Origin: Bordetella genomosp. 11
GTDB taxonomy: Bacteria; Pseudomonadota; Gammaproteobacteria; Burkholderiales; Burkholderiaceae_B
DNA: 64,000 nt
Reading direction: 5' to 3'
NCBI RefSeq assembly: GCF_002261215.1
Contig: NZ_NEVS01000004.1
Coordinates: forward strand, 3,224,001-3,288,000
The notes under the pieces are model-generated. The model made no database searches, was not told where the DNA came from, and saw only the letters and a program-made list of their open reading frames with translations. The translations under genes were made by a program, and so were the position numbers. Within the stretch, counting starts at the first letter, position 1, and every line of letters begins with the position of its first letter. Shown piece by piece: positions 63,224 through 64,000 of this stretch.

Positions 63224-64000
63224 TCACGAAGGCCCGATATAACGGGCCCGCGGCCGCACAAGAAATCCCGCCAATCGCTGCTCCAGCGCATGCGCCACCC
63301 ACCCTGCCGCGCGGCCGACGGACATCAGCGCCCCGGGCGCGCCCGGCGGCGCCGCCAGCACGGCGCACAGGACCGCCAGGGCCATGGGCAAGTTGGCTCT
63401 CAATCCGAGTTCCTCCTGCGCCCGATCCACGCAGCGGAGCGCCGTCTTGCCGCGCGCCGCCACCGGGTTGATCTCGCGCGCGAGTTCCAGCAGCAGCGTG
63501 GCACGGGGATCGCCATCGGGATAGAGCGGATGCCCGTAGCCCGGCACCGGGCTTTTGCGCGCCAGCAACCCCTTCAGATGGTCCAGGTAAGCCTCCGGCG
63601 TCTTCGATTGCGCCAAGGCCGCCTCCGCCTGCTCGCATCCCAAGCCCGTCAGCATGCCCTCGAATGCCCCCAGCGCCGTGGTCACGCAAGAGAATAAATC
63701 GGCCCCGGCGGAGGCCGCGATGCGGGCCGCGAAGGTGGCCGGCGCCAGTTCGTTATCGGCGCTGAGGATCAGCGCCGCATCCAAGATGCGCAGATGCGCG
63801 GGCGCCGTCTTGATGCCCAGCTTGTCCGCCAGCACCGCGGCAATGGACTGCGGCGCGTCGTTCAGCACATAAGCGGGTTTCGCGGCCAGCAACCCCGTCG
63901 CCGCCGCCATGGCCTGCGTCAGCTGGCGTGCCGCCAGCGTCGGCGCGCCCAGCGTCAGCTCGGGATTGCGGCCCAGGCTGGCCGCGTAGGCCTCCACCGC
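63224..64000 (-). CDS. Citrate synthase-like protein with altered active site (5' end beyond window)
   Basis: 258 residues are visible; the reading frame stays open to the window edge, so the N-terminus is missing. The citrate synthase large-domain fold is recognisable: LTQAMAAATGLLAAKPAYVL, LDAALILSADNELAPATFAA, GYGHPLYPDGDPRATLLLEL and SVGRAAGWVAHALEQRLAGF. Only the second catalytic His (GYGHPLYPDGDPR) remains; the segment that should hold the first His reads LGAFEGMLTGLGCEQAEAAL, and the Asp region reads RANLPMALAV. Probably not a citrate synthase; perhaps a lyase or sensor. From memory, some relatives have an N-terminal DNA-binding HTH. Converges with the TPP gene. Confidence 0.85.
   Translation of the reverse strand, partial: AVEAYAASLGRNPELTLGAPTLAARQLTQAMAAATGLLAAKPAYVLNDAPQSIAAVLADKLGIKTAPAHLRILDAALILSADNELAPATFAARIAASAGADLFSCVTTALGAFEGMLTGLGCEQAEAALAQSKTPEAYLDHLKGLLARKSPVPGYGHPLYPDGDPRATLLLELAREINPVAARGKTALRCVDRAQEELGLRANLPMALAVLCAVLAAPPGAPGALMSVGRAAGWVAHALEQRLAGFLVRPRARYIGPS

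Overview
The window is about 66% GC by eye, has densely packed genes with frequent 4-bp stop/start overlaps, and carries Bug-type (TctC) binding proteins, CaiB/BaiF CoA transferases and LysR neighbours. Together with the icd, kdp and ftsK-lolA arrangements this points to a betaproteobacterium of the Alcaligenaceae, most like Bordetella or Achromobacter. This is inferred from gene style; there is no rRNA marker in the window. No tRNA, rRNA, IS element, prophage or CRISPR array was seen.

Layout. 1-10.3 kb (minus strand): a type I-like secretion block, in transcription order a TolC-family lipoprotein, an RND-type adaptor, a 2273-residue DUF4347/Ig-repeat giant surface protein, and an HlyD-type adaptor with a GAF-like cytoplasmic domain that runs off the left edge. 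10.5-20.2 kb (plus): a D-amino acid/peptide utilisation operon with a PLP amino acid deaminase of the D-threonine aldolase/alanine racemase fold, a five-gene Dpp-like ABC importer, an RpiR regulator, an N-acyl-D-amino acid deacylase and a RidA protein. A duplicated GC-rich intergenic repeat follows. 20.4-25.3 kb: a LysR regulator divergent from an AidB-like acyl-CoA dehydrogenase, a Bug binding protein and a CoA transferase. 25.3-30 kb: ftsK-lolA (minus) divergent from trxB and an Smr-domain gene (plus).

30.1-33 kb: an ActP-like sodium:solute symporter and its DUF4212 small partner (minus) with a structured leader. 33-41.5 kb: a complete kdp locus, made of a 32-residue microprotein, kdpF, kdpA, kdpB, kdpC, kdpD and kdpE, followed by a TorF-type porin, a small protein of unknown function and a dapA-like aldolase. 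The promoters of kdp, the porin and the small-protein/dapA pair share a two-part T-rich motif at matching spacing, which suggests one KdpE regulon. 43.9-46.9 kb: an orphan winged-helix protein, an XRE regulator with a long low-complexity tail, icd and a DUF1841 gene.

47-51 kb: two small cytochromes c, a MoxR ATPase with its VWA partner, a GNAT acetyltransferase and an ExbD-like exported protein. 51-58 kb: a periplasmic M16 peptidase, then a three-gene molybdenum hydroxylase complex (cytochrome c, 2Fe-2S subunit, Mo subunit). 58.4-64 kb: a Tas-like aldo/keto reductase with a strong terminator, an aldehyde dehydrogenase and TPP decarboxylase pair, and a catalytically altered citrate synthase-like protein cut by the right edge.

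How they work together: most of the window is metabolic and transport equipment arranged as self-contained catabolic cassettes, each with its own regulator. The most promising undescribed points are the shared kdp/porin/dapA promoter code, the microprotein ahead of kdpF, the GAF-like/HlyD adaptor with the giant surface protein, and the citrate synthase-like protein that has lost catalytic residues.
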